Below, in pieces: positions 1 to 9,206 of a stretch of 64,000 nt of DNA. The position numbers were made by a program, and so were the translations under genes. This DNA comes from Streptomyces sp. NBC_01497 (lineage in GTDB: Bacteria > Actinomycetota > Actinomycetes > Streptomycetales > Streptomycetaceae), in contig NZ_CP109427.1 in NCBI RefSeq assembly GCF_036250695.1, positions 4,278,001 through 4,342,000 on the forward strand, given 5' to 3'. The notes under the pieces are model-generated. The model was not told where the DNA came from. It ran no database searches and saw only the letters and a list, made by a program, of their open reading frames with translations. Every line of letters starts with the position of its first letter. Position 1 is the stretch's first letter.

Positions 1-2
1 CG

Positions 3-1295
3 ACGCTCGGCTTCAACGAGATGGCCACCCCGATCCTCACCGCGACGTCCCCCGAGGGCGCGCGCGACTTCGTGGTGCCGTCCCGGCTGAACCCCGGCAA
101 GTTCTACGCGCTGCCGCAGGCGCCGCAGCAGTTCAAGCAGCTGCTGATGGTCTCCGGCTTCGACCGCTACTTCCAGATCGCGCCGTGCTTCCGCGACGAG
201 GACGCCCGTGCGGACCGCTCGCCCGGCGAGTTCTACCAGCTCGACCTGGAGATGAGCTTCGTCGAGCAGGAGGACGTGTTCGGTCCGGTCGAGAAGCTGA
301 TGACCGAGCTGTTCACGGAGTTCGGCCAGGGCCGCGAGGTCACCTCGCCGTTCCCGCGCATCCCCTTCCGCGAGTCGATGCGCAAGTACGGCAGTGACAA
401 GCCGGACCTGCGCGCGCAGTTGGAGCTGCACGACATCTCGGACGTCTTCGAGCATTCCGAGTTCAAGGCGTTCGCGGGCAAGCACGTGCGCGCGCTGCCG
501 GTGCCGGACACGGCGGGTCAGTCGCGGAAGTTCTTCGACCAGCTCGGCGACTACGCGGTGGAGCAGGGCGCGAAAGGCCTGGCCTGGGTGCGTGTCGGTG
601 ACGACGGCGCGTTGAGCGGCCCGATCGCGAAGTTCCTCACCGAGGAGAACGTCAAGGTCCTCACCGAGCGCCTGTCGCTCGCCCCGGGCCACGCGGTGTT
701 CTTCGGCGCGGGCGCCTACGACGAGGTCTCGAAGATCATGGGCGCGGTCCGCGTCGAGGCCGCGAAGCGCTCCGGCCACTTCGAGGACGGCGTCTTCCGG
801 TTCTGCTGGATCGTCGACTTCCCGATGTACGAGAAGGACGAGGAGAGCGGCCGGATCGACTTCTCCCACAACCCCTTCTCGATGCCGCAGGGCGGCCTTG
901 AGGCGCTGGAGACGATGGACCCGCTGGACATCCTGGCGTGGCAGTACGACATCGTCTGCAACGGCATCGAGCTGTCCTCCGGCGCGATCCGGAACCACGA
1001 GCCCGAGGTCATGATCAAGGCCTTCGGGATCGCCGGGTACGAGCGCGGCGACGTCGAGCGCGACTTCGCCGGCATGCTGCGCGCGCTGCGCTTCGGCGCC
1101 CCGCCGCACGGTGGCATCGCCCCGGGCATCGACCGCATGGTGATGCTGCTCGCCGACGAGCCGAACATCCGCGAGACCATCGCCTTCCCGCTCAGCCAGA
1201 ACGCGCAGGACCTGCTGATGGGCGCGCCGAGCGAGCTCCCGGAGGCGCGGCTGCGCGAGCTGCACATCTCGCTGCGCAAGCCGCAGGGGAAGTGA
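3..1295 (+). CDS. aspS: Aspartyl-tRNA synthetase, C-terminal part (5' end outside window)
   Basis: Charges tRNA-Asp with aspartate in the cytoplasm. The frame is open from base 3, so the anticodon-binding domain and the start of the class II catalytic domain lie upstream. Visible are the [11 protein letters not shown] segment, the class II motif 2 ([10 protein letters not shown], near 190-220), the bacterial-type GAD insertion in the middle, and motif 3 ([13 protein letters not shown], near 1118-1150). The C-terminus [15 protein letters not shown] is normal for bacterial AspRS, so the 3' end is complete. A perfect hairpin 22 bases downstream ends the transcript. The identity is secure; only the start is missing. 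Confidence 0.97.
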   Translation, partial: TLGFNEMATPILTATSPEGARDFVVPSRLNPGKFYALPQAPQQFKQLLMVSGFDRYFQIAPCFRDEDARADRSPGEFYQLDLEMSFVEQEDVFGPVEKLMTELFTEFGQGREVTSPFPRIPFRESMRKYGSDKPDLRAQLELHDISDVFEHSEFKAFAGKHVRALPVPDTAGQSRKFFDQLGDYAVEQGAKGLAWVRVGDDGALSGPIAKFLTEENVKVLTERLSLAPGHAVFFGAGAYDEVSKIMGAVRVEAAKRSGHFEDGVFRFCWIVDFPMYEKDEESGRIDFSHNPFSMPQGGLEALETMDPLDILAWQYDIVCNGIELSSGAIRNHEPEVMIKAFGIAGYERGDVERDFAGMLRALRFGAPPHGGIAPGIDRMVMLLADEPNIRETIAFPLSQNAQDLLMGAPSELPEARLRELHISLRKPQGK

Positions 1296-1317
1296 CGCCG
1301 TAGCGCCACCGCGCGCA

Positions 1318-1357
1318 CCGAGGGCCGGCCGGGACAGTGATCCCGGCCGGCCCTCGG
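1318..1357. terminator. Strong hairpin terminator after aspS
   Basis: A perfect 17-bp inverted repeat (1318-1334 with 1341-1357) has a 6-base loop, CAGTGA. It lies 22 bases after the aspS stop. There is no U tract, as is usual in Streptomyces. Its symmetry means it could also stop leftward transcription. Confidence 0.85.
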
Positions 1358-1434
1358 CCGTTCTCGTCCCCCTCGCCGGCGTCCGTCCCGGGTGCGGAGC
1401 CGCTGCGGGGGCGCGGCGCGGGGCACGCACGACA

Positions 1435-1468
1435 CCGCCCCGCGACGGCGGCGGCCGTCACGGGGCGG
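1435..1468 (-). terminator. Hairpin terminator of the pirin gene
   Basis: 15-bp arms at 1435-1449 and 1454-1468 pair perfectly on the minus strand except for one G-U. The hairpin starts 22 bases beyond the stop codon of the leftward pirin gene. Confidence 0.7.
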
Positions 1469-1489
1469 GGGCTTGGGGGGCGGGTCGGG

Positions 1490-2449
1490 TCAGGTGTGCG
1501 GGAGCGTGGCCGGGGCGGTGCCCAGGCGGCCCGCCTGGAAGTCGTCGAACGCCTGGCGGAGTTCGGCCTGGGTGTTCATCACGAACGGGCCGTAGTGCGC
1601 CATCGGCTCCCGGATGGGGCGGCCACCGAGGAGCACGACCTCCAGGTCCGGGGTGTTCGCGTCCTGACTCTCGTCCGCGCGCACGGTCAGCGAGCCGCCC
1701 GCGCCGAACACGGCCGTCTGACCCGTGTGCACGGGACGGCGGTCCGTACCGACCGAGCCGCGGCCCGCGAGCACGTACGCCAGGCCGTTGAAGTCCTCGC
1801 GCCACGGCAGTGTGATCTCGGCGCCGGGCCTGACCGACGCGTGGATCATGGTGATCGGCGTGTGCGTGACGCCGGGGCCCTCGTGGCCGTCCAGCTCGCC
1901 GGCGATGACGCGGAGCAGCGCGCCGCCGTCGGGCGTGCTGAGCAGCTGGACCTGGCCGCCGCGGATGTCCTGGTAGCGGGGGTTCATCATCTTGTCCGAC
2001 GCCGGGAGGTTCACCCAGAGCTGGAGGCCGTGGAAGAGGCCGCCCGAGACGACCAGCGACTCCGGCGGCGCCTCGATGTGCAGCAGGCCGGAGCCCGCCG
2101 TCATCCACTGGGTGTCGCCGTTGGTGATGGTGCCGCCGCCGCCCTGGCTGTCCTGGTGGTCGAAGACGCCGTCGATGATGTAGGTGACGGTCTCGAAGCC
2201 GCGGTGGGGGTGCCACGGGGTGCCCTTCGGCTCTCCCGGCGCGTAGTCCACCTCGCCCATCTGGTCCATCATGATGAACGGGTCGAGGTACTGGTAGTTG
2301 ATCCCCGCGAAGGCCCGGCGCACCGGGAAGCCCTCGCCCTCGAAGCCGCTGGGCGCCGTGGTGACGGCGAGCACGGGACGGGCGGCGGCTTCGGCGGGAG
2401 CGGCCACGCGCGGCAGGGTCAGCGGGTTTTCCACGGTCACAGCAGGCAT
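1490..2449 (-). CDS. Pirin family protein (cupin fold)
   Basis: Encodes 319 aa. The N-terminal cupin carries the pirin signature (DPFIMMDQMGEVDYAPGEPKG), followed by PHRGFETVTYIIDG, which supplies the conserved metal-binding histidines. HIEAPPESLVVSGGLFHGLQLWVNLP follows, then the C-terminal pirin_C domain. Pirins bind a metal ion and have been reported as quercetinases or as regulators of other enzymes; the substrate here is unknown. The ATG at 2449 is preceded by AGGAGGG at good spacing. The gene stands alone between aspS and a gene-free stretch. Confidence 0.92.
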   Translation of the reverse strand: MPAVTVENPLTLPRVAAPAEAAARPVLAVTTAPSGFEGEGFPVRRAFAGINYQYLDPFIMMDQMGEVDYAPGEPKGTPWHPHRGFETVTYIIDGVFDHQDSQGGGGTITNGDTQWMTAGSGLLHIEAPPESLVVSGGLFHGLQLWVNLPASDKMMNPRYQDIRGGQVQLLSTPDGGALLRVIAGELDGHEGPGVTHTPITMIHASVRPGAEITLPWREDFNGLAYVLAGRGSVGTDRRPVHTGQTAVFGAGGSLTVRADESQDANTPDLEVVLLGGRPIREPMAHYGPFVMNTQAELRQAFDDFQAGRLGTAPATLPHT

Positions 2450-2996
2450 GAGAGCCCTCCTCGGTGTCTTCGTCCCTCAATTTAGTTGAAGAGTGAACAT
2501 TCCGCAAGCGTGACGGGTCCGCGCGGCGGGCCGCCCCGCCCCGGGCGCGGCCGAACGGGCGGTGCGGAGGGCGATCGGGGAGCGGTGGGGACAGGGCGGG
2601 GCGCGTCGAGGCGGGCCGGCTCGACGCCGGAATGGATCGGGCGCCGGTGCGGGACAGGGCCGGTGCGGGACGGGGCCGGCCCGAGCGCCGGCCGAGATCC
2701 GGCTCAACCGGCGGGAAAGGAGGTCACGGGCACCCGCCGGTGGTCACGGGCACCCGCCGGTGCGGGACGCCGTCGCCGGAGCGGGCGGTGGCCGGCGAGG
2801 CTGCCGGCGCTCGCCGTGCCGGGAGGCTACGGGCGGGGCGCGTCCGTGCGGGCGGCGCGGGGAAGGCGGAGCACACGGAGGCCCCGGGCGGTGAGGCGCC
2901 GGGCGTCGAGCTTCCCCACGTCACGGTCGGGGGGCCGGGCGTCGGGGTCCGGCGCCGAGGTCCCGGGCGTCGAGCTGGTGCCCGGTGTGCGGCGAC
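2450..2996. other. Gene-free stretch with short tandem repeats
   Basis: No frame here looks like a gene. It holds the pirin promoter region next to an A+T-richer patch near 2478-2500 and a direct repeat of GGTCACGGGCACCCGCCGGT (2722-2741 and 2742-2761). GCCGGTGCGGGAC-like units also recur near 2641-2680. The remainder is featureless GC-rich spacer before the leftward SseB-domain gene. Confidence 0.6.
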
Positions 2997-3470
2997 TCAG
3001 CCGTACATGCGGCGCATCGCGTAGTCGACCATCTGCTCGACGGCCTTCGCGTCGAAGACCATCCGGTGCTCGCCCTCCATGTCCAGGACGAAGCCGTACC
3101 CGGTGGGCAGCAGGTCGATCACCTCGGAGCCGGTGATCACGAAGTACTTGGAGTCCTTGCCCGCGTAGCGGCGCAGCTCCTTGAGCGTGGTGAACATGGG
3201 GATGACCGGCTGCTGCGTGTTGTGCAGGGCCAGGAAGCCGGGTCCCTCGCCGCGCGGGCAGTAGACCTTCGACGTGGAGAAGATCTGCTGGAAGTCCTCG
3301 GCGGACAGCACGCCCGTGGTGAACGCCTTCACGGCGTCGGCCAGCGACGGAGGGGACGGCTCCGGGTACAGCGGCTGCTCGCCGTAGCCTCCGCCCATCG
3401 GCTGCTGCTGCTGATGGCTGGGCTGGGCGTACTGCTGCTGGGCGCCAGGCGTCTGCTCGTAGCCGTACAT
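2997..3470 (-). CDS. SseB N-terminal domain family protein
   Basis: Encodes 157 aa. The first 40 residues are Gln/Pro/Gly-rich low complexity. An SseB-type domain follows: LADAVKAFTTGVLSAEDFQQIFSTSKVYCP, then PVIPMFTTLKELRRYAG and DLLPTGYGFVLD. SseB is known as an enhancer of serine sensitivity in enteric bacteria; the role in actinobacteria is undefined. The ATG at 3470 has no clear Shine-Dalgarno sequence. A TATTCT hexamer ends 8 bases upstream, which would fit a leaderless transcript. Divergent from the acyl-CoA dehydrogenase to the right. Confidence 0.8.
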   Translation of the reverse strand: MYGYEQTPGAQQQYAQPSHQQQQPMGGGYGEQPLYPEPSPPSLADAVKAFTTGVLSAEDFQQIFSTSKVYCPRGEGPGFLALHNTQQPVIPMFTTLKELRRYAGKDSKYFVITGSEVIDLLPTGYGFVLDMEGEHRMVFDAKAVEQMVDYAMRRMYG

Positions 3471-3629
3471 GGCCGCAAGAATACTGAGGATCGCGGGCCC
3501 GTGGGCCGCGGGGCGGCGCCGGTTCCGGCGGGCCTCGCGGGTGCGCCTCCAGGGGTGCGCCCCGTACGCGGTGGCGTCGGCGCGCGAGGGGGAGCCGCGT
3601 CACACATCCCTGGCCGGGGTTGCCCTTAT

Positions 3630-3641
3630 TACCGACGGGTA
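3630..3641. promoter_or_regulatory. Palindrome, possible operator upstream of acyl-CoA dehydrogenase
   Basis: TACC-GACG-GGTA is a 4+4 inverted repeat about 115 bases upstream of the acyl-CoA dehydrogenase start, in the gap between two divergent genes. TetR-type regulators of fatty-acid genes bind short palindromes, so an operator role is reasonable, but nothing in the sequence proves it. Confidence 0.35.
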
Positions 3642-3755
3642 GCATCATCGAAGGCACTGCACAACGCTGAACGCCGGATATCGCCGAACCTGATACATGT
3701 CTGAGGAGCCGACCCCCCTCCGGGCCTCCTCGTGAGCCTTTACGGAGCCGTGGCC

Positions 3756-5582
3756 ATGGGGCACTACAAGTCGAACCTCCGCGACATCGAGTTCAACCTC
3801 TTCGAGGTGCTCGGCCGGGAGAAGCTGTACGGCAGCGGTCCCTTCGCCGAGATGGACGTGGAGACCGCGAAGAGCATCCTCTCCGAGGTGACCCGCCTCT
3901 CCGAGCAGGAGCTCGCCGCGTCCTTCGCCGACGCGGACCGCACTCCGCCGGTCTTCGACCCCGGGACGGGCACCGCGCCGCTCCCCGAGACCTTCAAGAA
4001 GTCGTACGCGGCGTTCATGGACTCCGAGTACTGGCGGCTCGGCCTGCCCGAGGAGATCGGCGGCACCACCGCCCCGCGCTCCCTCATCTGGGCGTACGCG
4101 GAGCTGGTGCTCGGCGCGAACCCGGCTGTGTGGATGTACTCGTCGGGTCCCGCCTTCGCCGGCGTCCTCTTCGAGGAGGGCACCGAGGAGCAGAAGAAGA
4201 TCGCGGCGCTCGCCGTCGAGAAGCAGTGGGGCTCGACGATGGTGCTGACCGAGCCCGACGCGGGCTCCGACGTCGGCGCGGGCCGTACGAAGGCGGTCCA
4301 GCAGGAGGACGGGTCCTGGCACATCGAGGGCGTGAAGCGGTTCATCACGTCCGGTGAGCACGACCTCTCCGACAACATCCTCCACTACGTGCTCGCCCGT
4401 CCCGAGGGTGCGGGCCCCGGCACCAAGGGCCTGTCCCTCTTCCTCGTGCCGAAGTACCACTTCGACCAGGAGAGCGGCGAGCTCGGCGAGCGCAACGGCG
4501 TCCGGGCGACCAACGTCGAGCACAAGATGGGCCTCAAGGCCTCCAACACCTGCGAGATGACCTTCGGCGGCGACGTGCCCGCCACGGGCTGGCTGGTCGG
4601 CGACAAGCACGAGGGCATCCGGCAGATGTTCCGCGTCATCGAGTTCGCCCGCATGATGGTCGGCACGAAGGCCATCGCCACCCTCTCCACCGGCTACCTC
4701 AACGCGCTGGAGTACGCGAAGGAGCGGGTGCAGGGCCCCGACCTCGCGCAGTTCACGAACAAGGCGGCCCCCAAGGTCACCATCACCCACCACCCCGACG
4801 TGCGCCGCTCGCTGATGACGCAGAAGGCGTACGCGGAGGGCATGCGCGCGCTCGTCCTCTACACGGCCGCCGTGCAGGACGAGATCACCGCCAAGGAGGC
4901 CGCGGAGGAGGACACGTCCGCACTGCACGGCCTCAACGACCTGCTGCTCCCGATCGTCAAGGGCTACGGGTCGGAGAGGTCCTACGAGCAGCTGGCGCAG
5001 TCGCTCCAGACGTTCGGCGGCTCCGGCTACCTCCAGGAGTACCCGGTCGAGCAGTACATCCGGGACGCGAAGATCGACACCCTCTACGAGGGCACCACCG
5101 CGATCCAGGGCCAGGACTTCTTCTTCCGGAAGATCGTCCGGGACCAGGGTGTCGCGCTGAACACGCTCTCCGAGGAGATCAAGCAGTTCCTCGCGGTGTC
5201 CACCGGTGGTACGGACCTGGCGCCCGCGCGTGAGGCGCTCGCCAAGGCCGCAGGCGACCTGGAGGCGATCGTCTCCGCGATGCTCACCGACCTCACCGCC
5301 ACCGGCGAGGACGTGAAGAGCATCTACAAGGTCGGGCTGAACACCACGCGGCTGCTGCTGGCCTCCGGCGACGTGATCGTCGGCTACCTGCTGCTGCGCG
5401 GCGCCGCCGTGGCCGCCGAGAAGCTGCAGACGGCGTCCGCGAAGGACGTGCCGTTCTACCAGGGCAAGATCGCGGCGGCGAAGTTCTTCGCGGCGAACGT
5501 CCTGCCGGGCGTCGGCATGGAGCGGACGCTCGCGGAGAACGTGGACCTCTCGCTGATGGAGCTGGACGAGTCGGCGTTCTGA
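3756..5582 (+). CDS. Long-chain-type acyl-CoA dehydrogenase
   Basis: FAD-dependent alpha,beta-dehydrogenation of an acyl-CoA, the first step of beta-oxidation, in the cytoplasm. Encodes 608 aa, longer than the usual ~400 because of the extra C-terminal domain (PF12806-like) found in the large actinobacterial form. The ACAD signature is [15 protein letters not shown] (about residues 161-175). The catalytic glutamate sits in [17 protein letters not shown] 3756 was chosen over GTG 3732 because [17 protein letters not shown] is the usual family start and GGAG lies about 10 bases before it. Transcribed alone and terminated by a 20-bp hairpin. The chain length of the substrate cannot be read from the sequence. 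Confidence 0.93.
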   Translation: MGHYKSNLRDIEFNLFEVLGREKLYGSGPFAEMDVETAKSILSEVTRLSEQELAASFADADRTPPVFDPGTGTAPLPETFKKSYAAFMDSEYWRLGLPEEIGGTTAPRSLIWAYAELVLGANPAVWMYSSGPAFAGVLFEEGTEEQKKIAALAVEKQWGSTMVLTEPDAGSDVGAGRTKAVQQEDGSWHIEGVKRFITSGEHDLSDNILHYVLARPEGAGPGTKGLSLFLVPKYHFDQESGELGERNGVRATNVEHKMGLKASNTCEMTFGGDVPATGWLVGDKHEGIRQMFRVIEFARMMVGTKAIATLSTGYLNALEYAKERVQGPDLAQFTNKAAPKVTITHHPDVRRSLMTQKAYAEGMRALVLYTAAVQDEITAKEAAEEDTSALHGLNDLLLPIVKGYGSERSYEQLAQSLQTFGGSGYLQEYPVEQYIRDAKIDTLYEGTTAIQGQDFFFRKIVRDQGVALNTLSEEIKQFLAVSTGGTDLAPAREALAKAAGDLEAIVSAMLTDLTATGEDVKSIYKVGLNTTRLLLASGDVIVGYLLLRGAAVAAEKLQTASAKDVPFYQGKIAAAKFFAANVLPGVGMERTLAENVDLSLMELDESAF

Positions 5583-5635
5583 CCTCGCCGGTCCGCGGGC
5601 AGGTCCCGGGGACCGGCCAGGCCGGCCGCTGCGAC

Positions 5636-5679
5636 GAACGCGAGAGGGTGCCCCCGCACGGGGGCACCCTCTCGCGTTC
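5636..5679. terminator. Very strong bidirectional terminator
   Basis: A perfect 20-bp inverted repeat (5636-5655 with 5660-5679) has the 4-base loop GCAC. It lies between the convergent acyl-CoA dehydrogenase and secreted-protein genes and can serve both. Confidence 0.9.
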
Positions 5680-5742
5680 ATGGGCGGTCATTGACGTCTC
5701 GGATGTCTTCGACGCCGCGTCCGTCTTCGACGTCATGGATGC

Positions 5743-5781
5743 CACGGACGTCACGGACGACGTCACGGACGTCACGGACGT
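5743..5781. repeat. Nine-base CACGGACGT repeat cluster
   Basis: CACGGACGT starts at 5743, 5764 and 5773, with a one-base variant at 5752. Related GACGTC motifs extend left to 5694. The cluster fills the space between the terminator and the stop codon of the leftward secreted protein, so it is transcribed as that gene's 3' UTR. Confidence 0.75.
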
Positions 5782-5782
5782 C

Positions 5783-7030
5783 TCAGAAGTCGATCGTCGC
5801 GCTGCCGTGCACGCCCGTGTTCCGCAGCGGCCCGAATCCGTCGGCGAGGAGTTCGGCGGAGACGCTCAGCGAACGGCCCTCGGCGCCACCGCTACCGCCG
5901 TCCCCGTGGTGGCGGACGTCGCCGGAGGCGCCGGCGCCCCGCCGGAGGGTGGCGGGCCCGGCGGTGCTGGTCGCCGGCGGGCCGCCCACGCCCCGGGGCA
6001 GGGTGATCGTGAACGGCACCGCCAGTGCCGCGCCAGGGCGCAGCTCGTGGCCCAGGGCGGCCGGCGTCGCGGCCACCAGCGACCCGCCGGGGAGGCGGGT
6101 GACGCTCAGCGCCGTTCCGTCCACGCTCACGCGCACGTCCCCCGGGTCGAGGCCGGCGCTGTCGTCCAGCACGAACCGCGCGCCCACGCCCCGGAAGCGG
6201 GGGCCCACCGCCGGCGTGCGGAAGGTGGCCAGGCCGCTGATGCGGTGCCCGGCCGGGGTGTTCGGCGCGTGGTGCAGGGTGACGTCCGCGCTCGTGGTGC
6301 CGTCGACGGCGAAGTCGTACGTGATGCCTTCGAGGGTCAGGTTGTCGACGTACGTGTCGAGCGTGCCGGCGGATTCGCCGGGGCCGCCGGCGTTCCCGAT
6401 GAGACCGACCACCCCGCTCGTGTCGCTGCCGCACGCGTCGGCGAACTCGCCGAGCGGTGCGTCCTGGCCCGCTTCGTGGCCGGGGATCGCGCGCGACGTG
6501 CGCCAGATGCCGTCGGGGCCGGACTCCCAGTGCTGCCACACGTCCGGGACGACACCGCCGCGGCCCCGGCCGTCCGTCGCGAGCTGCGGCTGGAAACTCA
6601 GCGTGGTGAAGGCGCCGTGGCAGAGCATCGGCAGCTGGAGGCCGGCGCCCGTGCGGACGGCCGTCGTGTGCGCCCCGTCGACGTACGAGTCGTACGAGAT
6701 CCCGGACGCCAGCAGGGTTCTCAGCGCGACCGGGGTGGTGAAGTAGTGCGCCGCCTGCGACTGCTGTCCGGGTCCGGCCTTCAGGTGGAGGCTGCCGTCG
6801 AAGCGGTCGGGTGCGGCCAGCGCCGCGATCTCCTCGACGCCCGGATGCCTGGTCGTCGTCGGATCGTCCCGCAACCGCAGCCAGGCGCGGCCGGGGCCGA
6901 GGTCGTTCGCGGTGACCCGCTGGGTCGTGACCTGCGGGGCCCGCGCGGCCTGTGCGGCCGGGGCCGGGCCCAGCAGGGACGCGGTCGCCGCCAGGGCGAC
7001 GGCGGACAGGCACGCGGTGAGTCGGTTCAT
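5783..7030 (-). CDS. Secreted protein of unknown function
   Basis: Encodes 415 aa from ATG 7030, with a GGAG about 9 bases before it. The N-terminus is a classic Sec signal peptide: MNR, a hydrophobic stretch to LGPAPA, then AQA-A as the likely signal peptidase site near residue 29. The mature part has no domain I recognise. It looks beta-rich, with two cysteines (LPMLCHGAF and FADACGSD) and a DTYVDNLTLEGITYDFAVDG stretch suggestive of a jelly-roll or carbohydrate-binding fold. Extending the frame upstream adds only Arg/Pro-rich residues with no ribosome-binding site. Upstream, TCGGAGGGCTGCCG occurs twice (7045-7058 and 7077-7090). Confidence 0.7.
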   Translation of the reverse strand: MNRLTACLSAVALAATASLLGPAPAAQAARAPQVTTQRVTANDLGPGRAWLRLRDDPTTTRHPGVEEIAALAAPDRFDGSLHLKAGPGQQSQAAHYFTTPVALRTLLASGISYDSYVDGAHTTAVRTGAGLQLPMLCHGAFTTLSFQPQLATDGRGRGGVVPDVWQHWESGPDGIWRTSRAIPGHEAGQDAPLGEFADACGSDTSGVVGLIGNAGGPGESAGTLDTYVDNLTLEGITYDFAVDGTTSADVTLHHAPNTPAGHRISGLATFRTPAVGPRFRGVGARFVLDDSAGLDPGDVRVSVDGTALSVTRLPGGSLVAATPAALGHELRPGAALAVPFTITLPRGVGGPPATSTAGPATLRRGAGASGDVRHHGDGGSGGAEGRSLSVSAELLADGFGPLRNTGVHGSATIDF

Positions 7031-7322
7031 GCGGGGGTCTCCGATCGGAGGGCTGCCGCGACGGGCCGCGCTCCGGTCGGAGGGCTGCCGGACGGACTGC
7101 GGAGTGCGACGGGGGCCGGGCGTGCTCACTCTCGCCCGGCCGGCCCGTGGCGTGGTGTTCGCCACGTCGCCGACTCACCCGATGAGACTCATAGGAATAT
7201 GCAACCTTCCTACTGATCGCCGGGGTTTGACGGGTTCGTCACCCCCTCCGGAAGCTGCAGCGCGGACAAATGAAGGCGTGAGGGCGGCGGTCCGGCTCTC
7301 ACGCGTCGTTATGGTGAACCAC

Positions 7323-8636
7323 ATGAGCACTTCCGCCGACCGCCCGGGACCCCGGTTCGACCGGGGCCACACCGACGACCTCATGGCCTTCCTCAGCGCC
7401 TCGCCGTCCCCGTACCACGCGGTGGCGAACGCCGCGGCGCGGCTGGAGAAGGCCGGCTTCCGCCAGGTCGCCGAGACCGACGCGTGGGACGGCTCCACCG
7501 GTGGCAGATACGTGCTCCGCGGCGGCGCGATCGTGGCCTGGTACGTGCCGGAGGGGGCGTCCCGCCATACGCCGTTCCGGATCGTCGGCGCCCACACCGA
7601 CTCCCCGAACCTGCGGATCAAGCCGCTCCCGGACTCCGGCGCGTACGGCTGGCGCCAGGTCGCCGTGGAGGTCTACGGCGGCACGCTGCTCAACACCTGG
7701 CTCGACCGCGACCTCGGCCTGTCCGGCCGGATCACGCTGCGCGACGGCAGCACCCGCCTCGTCACCGTCGACCGTCCGCTGCTGCGCGTCCCGCAACTCG
7801 CCGTGCACCTCGACCGGTCCGTCAACACGGACGGCCTCAAGCTGGACCGGCAGCGCCACATGCAGCCCATCTGGGGCCTCGGCGACGCGCAGGAGGGCGA
7901 CCTGATCCGGTTCGTCGCGGACGAGGTCGACGTCGACGCGTCGGACATCACCGGCTGGGACCTGATGCCGCACCCCGTGGAGCCGCCCGCCTACCTGGGC
8001 CGCGACCGTGAACTGGTCGCCGGGCCCCGGATGGACAACCTGCTGTCCGTGCACGCGGCGACCGCGGCGCTCGCGTCCGCCGTGACGACCACCGGCGCGG
8101 ACCTCCCGTACATCCCGGTGCTCGCGGCCTTCGACCACGAGGAGAACGGCTCGCAGTCGGACACCGGCGCGGACGGGCCGCTGCTCGGCACGGTCCTTGA
8201 GCGGTCGGTACTGGCCCGCGGCGGCACCTTCGAGGACCGCTCGCGCGCCTTCGCCGGCACGTTCTGCCTGTCCTCGGACACGGGCCACGCGGTGCACCCC
8301 AACTACGCGGAGCGGCACGACCCGACGCACCAGCCGCGCGCCAACGGCGGCCCCATCCTCAAGGTCAACGTGAACATGCGGTACGCGACGGACGGCGTGG
8401 GCCGCGGGGTCTTCGTGGACGTGTGCGAGCGCGCGGGCGTGCCGTGGCAGACCTTCGTCTCCAACAACGCGATGCCGTGCGGGACGACGATCGGCCCGAT
8501 CACGGCAGCCCGGCACGGCATCACCACGGTGGACATCGGCGTGGCGATCCTGTCGATGCACAGCGCCCGTGAACTGTGCGGCGCGGACGACCCGTTCCAC
8601 CTGGCCAACGCGCTGACCGCGTTCCTGGAGGGCTGA
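7323..8636 (+). CDS. M18 family aminopeptidase
   Basis: Zinc-dependent cytosolic aminopeptidase with a preference, in characterised members, for acidic or neutral N-terminal residues. Encodes 437 aa, normal for M18. The metal-binding His is in GAHTDSPNLRIKP (near residue 90). The catalytic Glu pair is in FDHEENGSQSDTGADG (near 270), the Asp/His in SSDTGHAVHPNY (near 318), and the last metal His in SMHSARELCGADD (near 413). ATG 7323 gives the usual MSTS...FDRGHTDDLM start; an in-frame ATG at 7311 is an alternative. Neither has a strong Shine-Dalgarno sequence. Confidence 0.93.
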   Translation: MSTSADRPGPRFDRGHTDDLMAFLSASPSPYHAVANAAARLEKAGFRQVAETDAWDGSTGGRYVLRGGAIVAWYVPEGASRHTPFRIVGAHTDSPNLRIKPLPDSGAYGWRQVAVEVYGGTLLNTWLDRDLGLSGRITLRDGSTRLVTVDRPLLRVPQLAVHLDRSVNTDGLKLDRQRHMQPIWGLGDAQEGDLIRFVADEVDVDASDITGWDLMPHPVEPPAYLGRDRELVAGPRMDNLLSVHAATAALASAVTTTGADLPYIPVLAAFDHEENGSQSDTGADGPLLGTVLERSVLARGGTFEDRSRAFAGTFCLSSDTGHAVHPNYAERHDPTHQPRANGGPILKVNVNMRYATDGVGRGVFVDVCERAGVPWQTFVSNNAMPCGTTIGPITAARHGITTVDIGVAILSMHSARELCGADDPFHLANALTAFLEG

Positions 8637-8653
8637 GGGCCCGTCACCGCCCG

Positions 8654-8752
8654 GCCGTCACCACCAGCGCCTCGCTGTCGGCGCCCGTCCGTCACCGCCC
8701 CGCCGCCGTCACCACAGCCTCGCTGTCGGCGTCCGCCCGTCTCCGCCCCGCC
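8654..8752. repeat. Imperfect tandem duplication, about 50 bp x 2
   Basis: Two copies (8654-8704 and about 8705-8752) share GCCGTCACCA, CTCGCTGTCGGCG and CCGCCCCGCC. The copies differ by small deletions. It lies just after the aminopeptidase stop. No hairpin terminator is evident there. Confidence 0.7.
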
Positions 8753-8929
8753 CGTTACGGACCGCCCCGCCTGTCCTGCGTCGCCGCTGGGCCGCCCCGG
8801 CCCCCACCGCACACCGTCGCGGCTGGGGCTGACGCGGCCGCAGATGCCGCTGTCCGCATGCTTGTTCGCCGCCTGGGTACCCGGTGTCAAGGCCCGGAAG
8901 GCCACCACGCTCACCAGGAGGCGGTACTC

Positions 8930-9154
8930 ATGGGCATCGGCGGATGCATCGCACTCATCGCGGTCGGCGCGATCCTCACGTTCGCGACCGACTGGCACAT
9001 GAAGGGCGTGAACCTCGACCTGGTCGGGATCATCCTGATGGCTGTCGGCATCATCGGCATCGCGACCTTCACCAGCATCGCCCGCCGCAGGCGGGGAGCC
9101 ATCATGGAGGAGACCGTGGTGGAGCGCGACCACCACCACGGCCCGATCCTCTGA
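8930..9154 (+). CDS. DUF6458 family small membrane protein
   Basis: Encodes 74 aa. It begins MGIGGCIALIAVGAILTFA, the first membrane segment. A short loop with the typical WHMKGVNLDLVG motif leads into a second membrane segment (IILMAVGIIGIATFT), then a basic and His-rich tail (RRRRG, then DHHHG). This layout matches the actinobacterial DUF6458 family, whose function is unknown. AGGAGG lies 8 bases before the ATG. Confidence 0.85.
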   Translation: MGIGGCIALIAVGAILTFATDWHMKGVNLDLVGIILMAVGIIGIATFTSIARRRRGAIMEETVVERDHHHGPIL

Positions 9155-9177
9155 CTCCGCGTCCGGCTCCGGCCCTT

Positions 9178-9200
9178 CGGCCCGCCCGAGCGGCGGGCCG
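9178..9200. terminator. Hairpin between convergent genes
   Basis: 9-bp perfect arms (9178-9186 and 9192-9200) have a CGAGC loop. It lies between the DUF6458 gene and the leftward NHL-repeat gene and starts 7 bases from the latter's stop. Confidence 0.65.
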
Positions 9201-9206
9201 GGGCGG

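Noticed and set aside
3645..5681. A 678-codon minus-strand frame opposite the acyl-CoA dehydrogenase
   Set aside because: It is antisense to a clearly recognisable gene. Its Leu/Val/Arg/Glu-rich composition without motifs is that of a reverse-complement shadow.
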